This document shows positions 11,285 through 22,648 of a stretch of 64,000 nucleotides of DNA, one piece after another. The notes below the pieces were generated by a model. It had not been told where the DNA came from and ran no database searches. It was given only the letters and a program-made list of their open reading frames with translations. Every line of letters begins with the position of its first letter. The first letter of the stretch is position 1. The stretch comes from Berberis thunbergii (taxonomy: Eukaryota; Streptophyta; Magnoliopsida; Ranunculales; Berberidaceae). The position numbers were made by a program, and so were the translations under genes. The stretch lies in the NCBI GenBank assembly GCA_003290165.1, contig QNQO01006272.1, positions 186,001-250,000 of the forward strand, in the 5' to 3' direction.

Positions 11285-12392
11285 TTTTTTTTAACTTTTA
11301 CACCTCTTTTTTATTATTATTATTTTTTTAACAAAAGTGAAGGAGGGGTAGTATAGTAAAAACGTGAAGGTGTGAAAAACAAGGCAATAGAAAATAAAAA
11401 TGCTGTTGCTAAATAACACCACCATTATATAAATATCAACACCCTCTTTTATTGGTTTTTTTTTTCTACTGAAGGACGCTACTACATAAACCAAAAGACC
11501 CTAACCCCTCTTCTCCCCTCTCTCTCTTCTTCATCAACTCCACTGTCGCCACCTCTCCTCCTCCCAACTTCTTCCCACCTTCTCCTTCTCTTCATCCTCC
11601 CTTCCTCCTTTCATCCCACCTCCTCCCATCTTCTTCTTCATATCCTTTTTTTTTTCTTATCCCTATGGTGTGGTGGTGGTGAAGGGGAGGAGGTAGAGGA
11701 GGGGGTGCGGTGGCCTCCTCTTCCAACTTTTTGTTTTCCATGTGGCGCAGTGGTGGCGGCTAGGTGGTGGTGAAGGGGAGGATGAGGACGAGAGGGGTGG
11801 TGGTGGGCTCCTCCCCTTTATTTATTTATTTATTTATTTTTCCTTCTCCCTGTGACGTGGTGGTGGCTAGGTGGTGGTGGCCTTCTCATCTTTTTTCCTC
11901 ATTCGCCCTTGTAGTGGTTCCTGTGAGTGGGAAACACCCATTCGTCGGAACCGCTGCGAGGGTAAAAAAATTTGTCCCTCGCAACGGTTCTTCCGAATGC
12001 GGAACCAGAATTCACCCAAATTTCTGCGGGTGTGGGTTCCTTATTCGTAGAAACCGCTGCGAGGGCAAAAGAGATAAAAATGAGGAGGCGAAAGCCACCA
12101 CCACCCCTTTTCATCCCCTTCACCACCACCACCACCTCCACTGCCACCATCTCGCCACCGCCAGAAAGATAAAAAAAAATGGGAAAAGGTGGGACACCAC
12201 CACCTCGCTACAGCCAGGGAGGAAAAAAAGGAGAAAAAAAATGGGACGAGGTGGGACACCGCCACCTCTTCTCATCCCTTGCCATCACCACCACCTCGCC
12301 ACCGCCAGGGAGAAAAAAAGGAGGATGAGAAGAAAATAAGAAGAAGATGGGAGGATGAGGATGAGTAGCGGCGACATGGTGGTAGTAGTGAT

Positions 12393-12462
<70 letters not shown>

Positions 12463-12740
12463 GAAGAAGAAGAAGAAGAAGAAGAAGAAAAAGAAGAAAA
12501 AAAAGGAAGTGGCGGCGGTTGATGGAAAATATAGGGAGAGAGGAAGAAGATAGGAGGGGGAGTTAGGGTTTTTTTTTCCCTTTTATACGTGACTTCTTTC
12601 AGTAGGTGACAGTGTTTTTCATAAAGGTGGTGGTGTCCTTCATAAAGTAGAGGTTTGGTGGGGTTCATCAGGAGAAATGGTGGTATTATTTAGTAGCAAA
12701 AAAAGAAAAGAAAAAAAGGAGGTCATTTTTCTGCCAAACC
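11285..12740. mobile_element. Probable element with long imperfect inverted ends
   Basis: The left flank (about 11395-11500) and right flank (about 12575-12715) match in inverted orientation. The reverse of AAATAACACCACCATTAT on the left resembles AATGGTGGTATTATTTAG on the right. Further in, CTTCAGTA-type and CCCTAAC / GTTAGGG blocks are also inverted. The interior is GC-richer, full of ccaccacc and tcctcc runs and GGAACCGCTGCGAGGG inverted units (11940-12065). The long open readings here are low-complexity. I could not fix exact ends or a target duplication. A Mutator-like or foldback element is plausible. Confidence 0.45.
12396..12500. repeat. (TAA)n microsatellite followed by (GAA)n
   Basis: About 66 bases of perfect TAA/ATA repeats run directly into about 35 bases of GAA/AGA repeats. 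They lie inside the element with inverted ends and produce a tyrosine- and serine-run artefact reading on the minus strand. Confidence 0.95.
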
Positions 12741-12789
12741 CCAAAGGCAACGATTACCCCGCACCATCACTTCCCCCCTCTCACACCAC

Positions 12790-13640
12790 CAAAGCAAATT
12801 TTTTTTTTACTTTCTAACACCGCCAATGAATAAGTTAAAACCTCATAAACTCAAAAGCCAATCGAAAAAATCGCACTCAAAACCCATTCAAACGGTCTCA
12901 CTCCCTCCTTCAATCTCTCACACTCCCTGCTATGGTTCGTCCCACACTTCGCGACCAACTTCACATCCTCGCAAGGTTGCGTCCTCTTCTTCTTCCCTAT
13001 CTCTTCCTCTTCGCAGTGGCCCTATAATCGTGTGGTTCATCTATCTCTCGTCGTCTTCGTCCTCCTCTTTCCTATCTCTCCCTTTTCCTTTGCATTTCAC
13101 TACATTTCATCTTGAAAAAATTTAGTTCATTTCATTAGATGAAAATGAAAGGGTTTAGTGAAGTTGATGATGTTAGAAATGAAGATTATAAGGGTTTTCA
13201 TGAGGGTGAAGAAGAAGATCAATCTAAAGAGAAGGGACAATCATTTTCAATGGAGGTAATTTGCCAAAAAAATTCATTTAGTTAGCATGTAAATTTTATT
13301 TATTTTGTATTTTATTTCAAAATAATTGATTGATTATTGTATGATGCATTGGTGCATAGGCATTTATAATGAATGTAATAGATATGGAGATGCCTTTTAA
13401 AGACATTGAAAGCCAGAGACGAACCATTTAGAGGTAACCACCATTTTATTGTTAAGTAATTAAAATTTTAATTAATATATGAAACTAATTATAGATTGAA
13501 TCATTATGCAAAAAGTTAATGATAATGTTGATGGAAGTGGTGACAATAACAATGAAGAAAGATCATTGGTACTAGTAGTCAATGATAGTCATTTATTTGT
13601 TACGGACGAGGTATGTAAGTTTTTACTTATTTTCGTTTTC
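12790..13640 (+). mobile_element. Truncated 5' end of a MULE-OTU element (copy A)
   Basis: This stretch is a diverged copy of 25240-26060, the 5' part of the MULE at 25.2-28.6 kb. Shared blocks include caccaccaataaata-like sequence, CTCGCACTCCTTGCTG-type sequence, GCATTTMTAATGRATRTAATAGATAT, the CATTTAGAGGTRAYC block, and GGAAGTGGYGACAATAACAATG with GTTACGGACGAGGTATG. Similarity stops near 13640, where hAT-type sequence begins. The transposase part is therefore missing. Confidence 0.75.
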
Positions 13641-14361
13641 AATCAAAATCTTACAAACAAAATTACAAAAATTACAAACAAAATTGCAGAAATTACAAAA
13701 TCCATACGAAAATTAACAAAAAAATAATAATAACTCGATCTCTGATAGATCTGATCTTGATCTAAAAATTAACCAAAAACAAAATCAATCTCAAATCTGA
13801 TATCTTGATTTCAGATCTGAGATCTTGATCTGATCTAAGATCTTGATTTCAGATCTGAGATCACTAGCACCCTTCGCGGCCTTCATGGCTTCACCGTGAG
13901 AGAGAAGGGGCCTTCACTGTGAGTCTGTGAGAGAGAGGGGTCCCTTTGCCTTCGTGGCCTTCGCTGTGAGAAAGAAGGGAGGGTCGGCCTCCGCCACCCT
14001 TCGCGGCGGGCCTTCGCTGTTTTGAGAGAGAAGAAGGGACAAAGAGGGGACGAGAAGGCCTTCGCTGGCTCGCTGCTTTGAGTGAGAGAGACTGTAGACG
14101 AAAGCGGGGTGAAGGGAGGGGTAGAATGTGAGATGGAGTGATTTAATTCGTTTATATGGGGGAAGGGTATTTTTGTATTTTTATCGGATAAACGGATATC
14201 CGTGGGGCGGATATGGCCAAATTCGTATCCGCCCCGAATATTTAATGGATGCTGTTGGGATATCCGTATCCGCCCCAAAATCTGTTTAGGCATATCCAAA
14301 ACCGCCCAAACGGATTGGATGGGGCGGATATCCGTGAAAATCTGCCCCACTGCCTTCCCTA
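13641..14361 (-). mobile_element. Truncated hAT (Ac-like) element, copy 3
   Basis: Read on the minus strand it starts TAGGGAAGGCAGTGGGGC at 14361, then runs through repeated GGATATCCGCCCC blocks and a CTTTCGTC/GAAGGCC-rich interior. This parallels the complete element at 32567-33637. The other TIR is absent, and the sequence joins the truncated MULE copy near 13640. I call it a one-ended remnant. Confidence 0.7.
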
Positions 14362-14661
14362 GTCCCAAGCGTCTAGTAGGAGAAGGTCCCTTAGACTAGT
14401 ATGAAATGGTCCCTTTGGATTGAAGGTGTCAATTCTTCTTCCTTTCTTCACACAACTGGAAATTGATTGCAAGAGGAAAACTGGTTGAAAAGAAATCACA
14501 TTGTTACTGTATTCGGTGTATTTCTCCTACAATGTTCAGGAAAATTTATTTATAATATGCTTAAATTCTATTTTATAAATAAAAATATGTGGAACCTCTA
14601 AGTTGGTAAAATTTTAAATGTTGATACCATAATCTCCATCAAGTAGCTTGCTACTGGGGGT
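14362..14661. other. Spacer before the copia insertion, nothing recognised
   Basis: About 300 bases with no gene motif or bounded repeat. It ends in the TSD ccacg (14662-14666) of the copia element. Confidence 0.35.
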
Positions 14662-14666
14662 CCACG

Positions 14667-14907
14667 TGATAAAACAGAGTATGATTTTGAAGTGAAATGA
14701 AGATGAATACGTTTTCAATTCTCCAATCTTATTCATGCAAATGTCTGGCATATTTATGCCTTACAATCTGAACTGAAAAACTACCCATGTATAGAAGATG
14801 AACCCCATCGTGATTCAATTACTGGTAACTCCCAGCAACTACACTAAAAATATCCCTACATATCGGGATTTTATTAACCACTAATTAAGATAACACTTCT
14901 TTCAACA
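14667..14907 (-). repeat. 3' LTR of copia C1
   Basis: 241 bases, TG...CA ends. It matches 19019-19259 except for about ten substitutions. On its internal side is the purine tract that primes plus-strand synthesis. Confidence 0.95.
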
Positions 14908-14942
14908 CCCTCCCTTAAACTGATCATGCATTCATGCAACGA

Positions 14943-17900
14943 TCAGTTTAATCCCTGACTTGATTTCATCCCTAGCATGCTGCGCAACCTCAAGAATGTC
15001 TCCAACTTAACTGGTTTGGTCATGATATCGGCCAATTGATCTTGTGTGTGGCAGTAGATCATCTTCACAACTCCATTGTTTGCTAATTCTCTAAGGAAGT
15101 GAAACCCCACGTCAATGTGCTTGCTACGTCCATGAAGAACAAGATTCTTTGCCAATTTAATTGTGGAGCTGTTGTCACAGAAGATCAGCATTGCCTCCTC
15201 ATGTTTCCTTCCAAGTTCATTGAAGATTCTCCTCAGCCACACTACTTGACAAGAGCACGTTGCAGCTGCTATGAACTCTGCCTCAGTTGTGGATAAAGAC
15301 ACAACTGGCTGGCTGCTTCTTGGATGACCAAGAGACTGCACCTGTTCCCAACATGAAAACTGAACCATATGTGCTCTTCCTGTCTGCTAAATCCCCAGCA
15401 TAGTCACTGTCGCTATATGCAATTAAATCTTTAACTCCTCCCTTGCTATAGAATATTCCCAGATCAAGAGAACCCTTGACATACCTTAGAATTCTTTTGA
15501 TGGCCTGAAAATGCATTTCAGTCGGGTTTTCCATAAACCGACTAGTGAGGCTGACAGCATACATGATGTCAGGCCTTGTAGTTGTTAAGTACATTAATCT
15601 TCCGATGATTTGCTTGTAAATGGTGCTATCTACTCTCCTTCTATTCTCATCTTTGTCAATCTTAACCCCTGGAACAATTGGATTGTTCACTGGATTATAG
15701 TCTTCCATCTTAAACCTTTCTAACACTTCCAGTGCATACTTTTTATGGCATAAGAAGATTCCTTCATCTCTTTGTCTCACCTCAATGCCAAGGAAAAATC
15801 TCATCTTCCCGAGATCAGTCATGTCAAATTCCGACATCATTGATTGTTTGAAGTCATCAAACATGCTAGCATCACTTCCAGTAAATATAAGGTCATCAAC
15901 ATAAAGATAGACAATTAACAGTTTACCTCTTTCTCCCTTTTTGATGAACAGAGTTGCTTCATATGGACACTTTGTGAATACCTCATGTAGAAAATATTGC
16001 TCAATGCGACTGTACCATGCTCTAGGTGCTTGCTTTAGCCCATACAAAGCTTTTTTCAGTCTGTCAACTTTGTGTTCTTTTCCTTTTACCTCAAAACCAA
16101 GTGGTTGATGCACAAAGACCTCCTCATTTAAAGTTCCATGCAGGAAGGCTGATTTCACATCCAGCTGAAAGACTGGCCAAGCCTCTTGAGCTGCAAGAGC
16201 TAGAATTAGACGAATAGTATCCATTCTAGCTACTGGTGCAAACACCTCTCCAAAGTCGATCCCTTCCTGTTGACTGTACCCTTTAGCCACAAGTCGAGCT
16301 TTGTACTTGTATACTTCACCTTGATCGTTCAACTTTATCTTGAAAATCCACTTGACTCCAGTAGTTCTCTCTCCAACTGGAAGTTCTATTAGTTCCCAAG
16401 TATCATTCTTCTCAATGGAGTGAATTTCATTTTCCATTGCATATCTCCATTTCTCATTTCTCACGGCTTCCTCAAAGTTGACAGGTTCACTATCTGCAAG
16501 TAATGCCATATTAGCAACAATGTCAGTCTCAACCTCCTCAACTTCTTCTCCACTCACATAATCCCTCATCCATGCAGGTGGCCTTCTGGTCCTTCCAAGT
16601 TCACCTGCCTGAGTGTCTTGTGTAGATGATTCAGCCACTGTGATATCTTCATTTTCATTCCTTGCAAGATCATCATTGTTAGCTTCAGGATCAACATTGT
16701 CTTCTTCACTCGCATTCTCAGAATCTGCATGATCTTCATCATTATCACCCCATTCTAATGCTACATTAATGTGATCAACATGCTTATCACCCCAATTCCA
16801 CCTTTCATTCTCACTGAATACTACATCCTGGCTTACTATGATTTTTTCAGTCCAAGGATCATAAAGCATGTAAGCTTTAGATTCTTCACTGACTCCCAAG
16901 AGAATACACTTCATACTCTTATCCTCGAGCTTAGTCCTTTTTGCATCAGATATATGCACATACCCTATGCTGCCAAACACCCTAAAATGCTCTACAGATG
17001 GTTTATTCTCACTCCAAGCCTCCTCAGGAGTCTTATATCTCACTGACAATGTAGGACTTCTATTCATCACATGCACAGTCTAGTTTACTGCCTTAGGCCA
17101 GAAAGTCTTTGGAATTCCTTTATCTGAAAGCAAGCATCGAACCATATTCATGATAGTTCGATTCTTCCTTTCACCAACCCCATTTTGTTGGGGTGTGTGG
17201 GCTGCAGTCAATTGTCTCCTAATCCCATTGACACTATAGAACTCACTGAATTCATTTGATGTGAATTCACCCCCTTCCATCAGTTCTTAGTCCCTTAATG
17301 CTCAAGCCACTCTCCTTCTCCACTCTTTTTTTTGAATATCTTAAATGCCTCAAAAGCCTCTGATTTTTCTATTAGAAAGTATGTCCATAATTTACGAGTG
17401 AAATCACCTATGAAACATAGAATGTACCTCTTTTGACTGTTTGAAATAGGAGAGATTGGCCCGCAAATGTCTGCATGTATGAGCTGCAATGGACATGAGG
17501 CTCTCCAACTACTTGCCTTCGGGAATGAGTCACGTTGTTGCTTCCCTTTGAGGCAACTTTCACACACAGCTTCAGGTGAGTTGATATTAGGTAATCCTAT
17601 CACCATATTCTTCTGCTTCAAGGTTTCTATGCCACAATAGCTCAAGTGACCATATCTGCAGTGCCAGATATAGGAGGGATCTGAACTCAAACAGTTGAAG
17701 CATTGAGGCTGAGCTTTAGGTACCTTAGACGATAGGACAAACATCCTATTTACTGACATTGTAGTCTCCATGATTAGGCCTCTACCAAATGCGTAAATCT
17801 TGCATTTGTTGTGTTGAATGAGAATAGCCAGACCCTTATCCTGTAAGTGCCCCATGCTTAATAAGTTGTTCCTTAACTCAGGTACATAAAATACCTCAGT

Positions 17901-18119
17901 TACAACCTGAGTGACTCCACCAACTTGCATACGAATATTACATTTACCAACCACGACAAGACTTGAGTTGTTCCCTAGCTTGACCAATTCTCGAAATCCT
18001 TCATTTAGGTAAGTGAAGAGCTCCCTCTTTCCACACATGTGATTCCTACAACCTGAGTCTAGAAACCAAGCTTCCTCACTCCCTTCTTTCTTGTCTTCAA
18101 TATAAGCCATCAAGAGCAT
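14943..18119 (-). pseudogene. pol: Copia C1 pol (PR-IN-RT-RNase H), broken
   Basis: Domains are in copia order. The protease motif WFLDSGCRNHM is near 18065. The GAG-pre-integrase zinc site has WHCRYGH with CESCLKGK. The integrase core has HADICGP, FIGDF and PQQNGVGE. The reverse transcriptase carries the intact YVDD catalytic motif near 15900. RNase H has STTEAEF and [13 protein letters not shown]. Lesions are a frameshift between 17281 and 17295, a stop at 17077-17079 where a Trp is usual ([11 protein letters not shown]), and a frameshift near 15300-15360 at the start of RNase H. It would encode replication enzymes of a retrotransposon if intact; here it is dead. Confidence 0.9.
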
Positions 18120-18129
18120 TTCATCGTGT

Positions 18130-18747
18130 GCTTCTGCATAATGAACACGTTGGCCTCTTTTTGGACACTCAAACGCAAGTGTCCAAGATCATGGCAGTGG
18201 TAGCATTCCAGAAGTGACTTGTCTTGAGCTCGTCTTCTTCTACCTCTTCCTCATCCTCGAAAGGCACTTCTCCCTCGTCCTCTACCACCTTGATAGTCCT
18301 CATGTGAGACATTCAGAGCCTGTTCTTTGATTTCATGGCTATTCATCCTTTGTTCATGAACTAACAAGCTACTCTGTAGTTCATCAATTTTCATTTCATC
18401 CAGATCATTTGATTCCTCAATTGAGCAAACCACATAATTGTATGTAGAAGCCATTGACCTTAAGATCTTTCTATAACAATCATATCCTCCATTTTCTCTC
18501 CATGAGTTCTCATCTTATTAGCTATTGTGAGGGTGCATGCAAAGTAGTCATTTACAGACTCACCTACTTTCATGTGGAAGACTTCAAACTCCTTCATGAG
18601 TGCTTGAAGCTGAGCTCGCTTCACTTTGGCACTCCCTTGATATTTCATCTTCATTGCATCCCAAATGTCCTTTGCAGTGTCCGTCTTCAAAATTGTTTCA
18701 AGAATTGAGCGATTGATGGCTTGAAACAAGTAATTCTTTGCACGCAA
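18130..18747 (-). pseudogene. gag: Copia C1 gag, broken
   Basis: The nucleocapsid/capsid precursor that packages element RNA. The part at 18460-18747 carries the UBN2-type gag core, with AKDIWDAMKMKYQGSAKVKR and then the FEVFHMKVGESVNDYF block. The next part (18251-18454) ends in a Gly/Arg-rich tract GGRGRGRSAFRG that precedes the zinc knuckle. The knuckle starts CYHCHDLGH, but a one-base shift separates it from its last cysteine (ECPKRG is in the next frame, near 18170). A stop also separates the 18460 and 18454 pieces. Not functional as written. Confidence 0.85.
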
Positions 18748-19018
18748 GTCTTTGAGATTCTGATCTGCAATGAGCTTTCTTTGTTCCTCTGAGGCTTATA
18801 CTCCTTCAGTCACTGTCGTAACTCCAGTCTCCACCAAGCCCCAATATTCCTTAGACCTCAGAAAATTTTCCATGAGAATACTCCAGCGGTCGTAATGCCC
18901 ATCGAACCTAGGAATTGCAGGCTGCACGAAACTGCTTTCAGAGGTCATCTCCTTCTCCTTTTGCTGCTGTTGTTCTCTTCAAAAACCAGGCCCTTGTGAA
19001 GTTTGCTCTGATACTAAA

Positions 19019-19259
19019 TGATAAAACAGAGTATGATTTTGAAGTGAAATGAAGATGAATACATTTTTAATTCTCCAATCTTATTCATGCAAATGTCTGG
19101 CATATATATGCCTTGCAATCTGAACTGAAAAACTACCCACGCATAGAAGATGAACCCCATCGTGGTTCAGTTACTGGTAACTCCCAACAACTACACTAAA
19201 AATATCCCTACATATCGGGATTTTATTAACCACTAATTTAGATAACACTTCTTTCAACA
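19019..19259 (-). repeat. 5' LTR of copia C1
   Basis: 241 bases, TG...CA ends. The primer binding site lies just inside at about 19000-19018 (minus strand TTTAGTATCAGAGC). The TSD ccacg follows at 19260-19264. Confidence 0.95.
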
Positions 19260-19264
19260 CCACG

Positions 19265-20467
19265 CCAGGTGCACCCTTTATAAAAAGAAAAGAAAAAGAA
19301 TCTTGGTCAAGTCTGCTAGGCACTAGCACTACAGTACAAGTTCATGCTTCCTATTAAGCATGCAAACCACTTGGTGCACTCGATGGATAGAAAGATTTTT
19401 AGAATGAGCAAAAATTATATCACACTCATGCAATGCACAAGTGGGATAATACGTCATCCACTTTCTCTTGTTTGTACAGTGCCTCCTTGGCTAACAACAA
19501 TTACACAAAGAATATGTGAGAAGGCATGATTGTTTCCTTCAGCAATCAATCATGTGCTCATCAATGGATACCTTCCCAATCAAGCCATCATGGTATGTAA
19601 TGAAAAAAACCCCTTTTATATTCCTTATTTTGATATTGCTTTTGGTTTGAAGCAGAAACCTTGACACATTTAAGTATGAATATTGAATCATAACATTTAT
19701 CGCAACATAAAATTTGCACAGTTGGTTGAAAGTAGAATTTTGTTTTGGTACCTTAGTAGTTGCATAAAGATTATTATACGTCTTGGGGTTTTTTGTAGAA
19801 TTTGATGTATTCATCAGTTTCTACAACCGCGAGACTCATTGGGGCATCTATCAATTAAACCAACGTTGATGTGCATAACTCAATAATTGAATAATCTTCT
19901 CTTGTAGAGTTTTTCCACAAATAAAGATAGTGGGATTTATGAGATAATTTCTAGGGTGACCTATATTAATTGGTCCGCCACTAGAGCCTTGGTGAGGCGC
20001 TCCCATGAGATAGCCATTTTTTAAGGGTAGATATTTTAGTTGGTGACGCTCTACGGCTGAGAGAGCTTAGAAGAAAAAGTGGATCCTCAACCTTCATATG
20101 TGCCTAAGCATATGCCTCATGGCTGACCAGTTTCCAAACCCTGGAGTTTCCTTGCCTGTCTGAGATGGTGTCTACGTGTGTTTATGCTCATACTTTCGTG
20201 TACCTATTTTAAGTACTAAATACAATACATCTATGTATTTCCCTACTCTCAACAGTCATTCATGGGTTCAAGATGCTTCTGTCTAAGGTAGTCAAATCCT
20301 TGATGGATATCCATCACATATTGTTTCATCGACTCTAGGGGAAGAATGAAAAATCCAGGGCTGATTTATAAGATTGATTCCAGGTATACAATTACAAAGA
20401 GGATGTTCAAGTATTCTTCGTCATTCACCACTCTCTTGTGGCCTCAACCAATGATTCGGTCAACCAA
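19265..20467. other. Spacer between copia C1 and a hAT MITE
   Basis: Low-motif sequence. The phrase ccactagagccttgg occurs near 19978 and again at about 20503 inside the MITE at 20476, so a diverged relative of that MITE may lie near 19975-20040. No gene was recognised. Confidence 0.3.
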
Positions 20468-20475
20468 CTCTCAAG

Positions 20476-20683
20476 CTATGTTGTCAAGGGTGCAAGCTTC
20501 ACCACTAGAGCCTTGGGAAAGCGCTACTGTGGCAGAGCCTTTTTTTTTTTTTTTTTTTTAAAGAGTACAGATAGTATGGTAACACTAGCCATGGTAACCT
20601 CCACCTTAGCTAGCTTATGACCCCTGCAGTGCGAGGCGCTTTAAAGAAAAAACAGAGCCTTGGCGGAGCCCCCAACAACATAG
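20476..20683. mobile_element. hAT-type MITE with CTCTCAAG duplication
   Basis: A 208-bp element with inverted ends CTATGTTGTCAAGGG and (reversed) CTATGTTGTTGGGGG. It is flanked by perfect ctctcaag at 20468-20475 and 20684-20691. It holds a T-run of about 19 (20540-20558) and repeated agagccttgg words. Non-coding. Confidence 0.85.
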
Positions 20684-20766
20684 CTCTCAAGTGCAAAGGT
20701 GTTCTCGAGAGAAACGTCTGCGACATCTACCTAGTGATTCCATATCAATAACCAATTACCAAACAG

Positions 20767-21000
20767 ATGAATGCATTCACCTGGAAAATGTTTTCCTTTC
20801 ATGCTTCTGGAACAAACATTGGTACAATCATGCCTCATATAGTTGCTAGTTGGGCCTCTCGCTTATTCTCAGAAGCAATTTTTTGGAAAAGTTCATTCGA
20901 TGCCCAGCTCCACATTGGTGATGTGATGTTGAGGAAGTACAATGCCAAGAATGCTAAGAAGATCCAAAAAAGAACATTATTTCATAAGTTGCGGAGGTGA
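20767..21000 (+). pseudogene. C-terminal remnant of a MULE-OTU protein
   Basis: The reading HIVASWASRLFSEAIFWKSS followed by FDAQLHIGDVMLRKYNAKN aligns with 28386-28510 of the MULE further right, which reads IVPIWLCRMFPLAISLKSSF then DVQLGIGTTMVRKFNDKN. The shared pattern is W..R.F..AI..KSSFD.QL.IG..M.RK.N.KN. In that protein the stretch lies after the OTU-protease domain. The rest of this copy is not seen nearby, so it is a relic fragment. The alignment was made by eye. Confidence 0.6.
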
Positions 21001-21411
21001 CCTTGGGTAGAATGGTGAATGTGAGAATAATCACACCTCAACTAGCGGTAACAATCCTACTTTTTAAGGTTGTCTTTGTCAACCTCTGCATAATCTGAAA
21101 AGAATTGAGTTGTCTAGGAAGAAAGCCCATCTGCTCCCCTTTGATTGTCTATGCTATTAACTCATGGTGATCCCTTCTCGCTACAACACCCATCGGGGTA
21201 ACCAATTAATTAGGCCGAATTGACCTAGACAAGTATTTTTTTGATTTCCCAACGTCTCTCTTGCATGTCAAACTTTTCACAGTTGAGAAGTTTTGCTGGA
21301 GAGAGGGTTATTTGATAGAAAGAAAAGTTGCATAAGGCAAAGGAAAACGAATAAAAAAACTAAGGTACAGGGAATCACATTCATCGCTCCAAATAACTAG
21401 TGATTGATATA

Positions 21412-22060
21412 CAGTGTTCTAAAAATTGCTAGGTGCTGGGCGGGCGGCGAACAGGTGCCTAGGCAGGCGCAGGTTTTGTATTATAACTTTAATAATTTAT
21501 AAAAGTTAAGCATAATACCTTATCAATTACATCCAATTTCATGCCAATTATACATATGCAAAATTTAAAAACATGAAAAATTAACAATCGTGAACAAATT
21601 TTATTAAAACTCAAATGACTAAAGTTGGTCATGATGGGTACTTTATATAAATTTCAATTTGTGTAATTTTTTATTTTTCTTCTAATTATATGAATAACCT
21701 CGGTTATTTTTGATAAAATCTACATTAGTAAAATTGGTGTCAGTAGATCCTTTGAGAATTCCATTAAGTAATCATCCTTTGCTATATTTAGACATATACT
21801 GAATAAAAAATAATTAAATAGTTTATTTCTAAAAAATAGGAAAGAAAAATAAAATAAGAACACAATCAGCCTTATTAAAAAATAAAAAAAATAAAAAATC
21901 GCCCAGACCGCCTAGACCCACCTAGATCCCGCCCAGACCCGCCTAGACCTGCCCAGAACCACCCAGACAGCCCAGAACCGCCCAGTCTGCCCAGAACCAC
22001 CCAGACTGCCCGCCCAGCCATTAATCTGGGCGGCCGCCCAGGCCGATTTTTATAACACTG
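21412..22060. mobile_element. hAT-type MITE with CAGTGTT ends
   Basis: A 649-bp element. The ends CAGTGTTCTAAAAATTG and (reversed) CAGTGTTATAAAAATCG are followed by GGGCGG-rich subterminal zones. The right zone is a run of CCCAGAcCGCC-type repeats at 21900-22040. The 8-bp duplications are ttgatata (21404-21411) and ttgatatg (22061-22068), with one mismatch. AT-rich middle, non-coding. Confidence 0.82.
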
Positions 22061-22068
22061 TTGATATG

Positions 22069-22648
22069 CATAATTTATATTTCCCTCGTCACCTCTTCCT
22101 TAACTAGTGTTTCTTTGTGGCTTTCATGTGTCTTTTTTGGGGTTGTGCCATTTTTTTTTTTTTTTTTTCAATTACTTCTATTTTTATTTATCTTCTTGTA
22201 TTATGGGATTAACCCCAATATGCAAACTCTTTTGTTTTTTCTAATCATTTATACGTTCCTTAAGAGGGGATAATTCCGGATTACTCTCTAAGTGACTCGG
22301 CCTAGGAGCGAGTACCTAGACCGAGTGGTGAGTATATTTCTGAGTTAACTGCATAGGTCGGTACTTCTTTTACCTTCATTCAGGTTAGTCTTTGGTGTAT
22401 TCAGTTACCAACCTCCCCTTACTGGAATCTCTTTTTCTCTACTTCCAAGGTTCACTGACTATCAACATCTCAAGCATTAATCTTTTGTTTTTTAGTATGG
22501 TGATGATGGAGAAACTCTTCTTCTTAAGAACACTAAGAAATTGAAAATGATAGGATCAGATTGCATTGTGTATGACTCTGCCATGTATCCCCAATTACTA
22601 TTTTCTTTTATTCTTTTTAAGTTCCTGTTCATATGTGATTGTTTTCTT
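22069..22648 (+). other. Spacer with one exon-like reading
   Basis: Mostly T-rich. At 22495-22585 an acceptor-like tttttag is followed by an open stretch reading YGDDGETLLLKNTKKLKMIG then SDCIVYDSA. This looks like a host exon interrupted or flanked by the palindrome, but I do not recognise the protein. Confidence 0.35.

Larger units (their letters stand above)
14667..19259 (-). mobile_element. Ty1/copia retrotransposon C1, structurally complete but mutated
   Basis: A 4,593-bp element on the minus strand. Its 241-bp LTRs (14667-14907 and 19019-19259) start TGATAAAAC and end TTTCAACA, and it has the 5-bp TSD ccacg (14662-14666 and 19260-19264). Next to the 5' LTR (right side) is a primer site related to TGGTATCAGAGC, complementary to initiator Met-tRNA. 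Next to the 3' LTR is a purine tract that reads AAGGGAGGG on the minus strand. Gag, protease, integrase, reverse transcriptase and RNase H occur in copia order, but with at least three frameshifts and a stop. I count about ten differences between the LTRs, roughly 4 percent, so the insertion is not very recent. Confidence 0.95.

Noticed and set aside
11764..12339. 191-residue open reading with His/Thr/Lys runs
   Set aside because: It is made of ccacca, gaggag and microsatellite sequence inside an inverted-repeat element, and similar readings exist on the opposite strand.
12285..12668. 127-residue minus-strand reading with 20 or more tyrosines
   Set aside because: Direct translation of the TAA/GAA microsatellite.
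15283..17076. A 597-residue intact gene
   Set aside because: It is only the integrase C-terminal plus reverse transcriptase part of copia C1, bounded by a nonsense codon and a frameshift.
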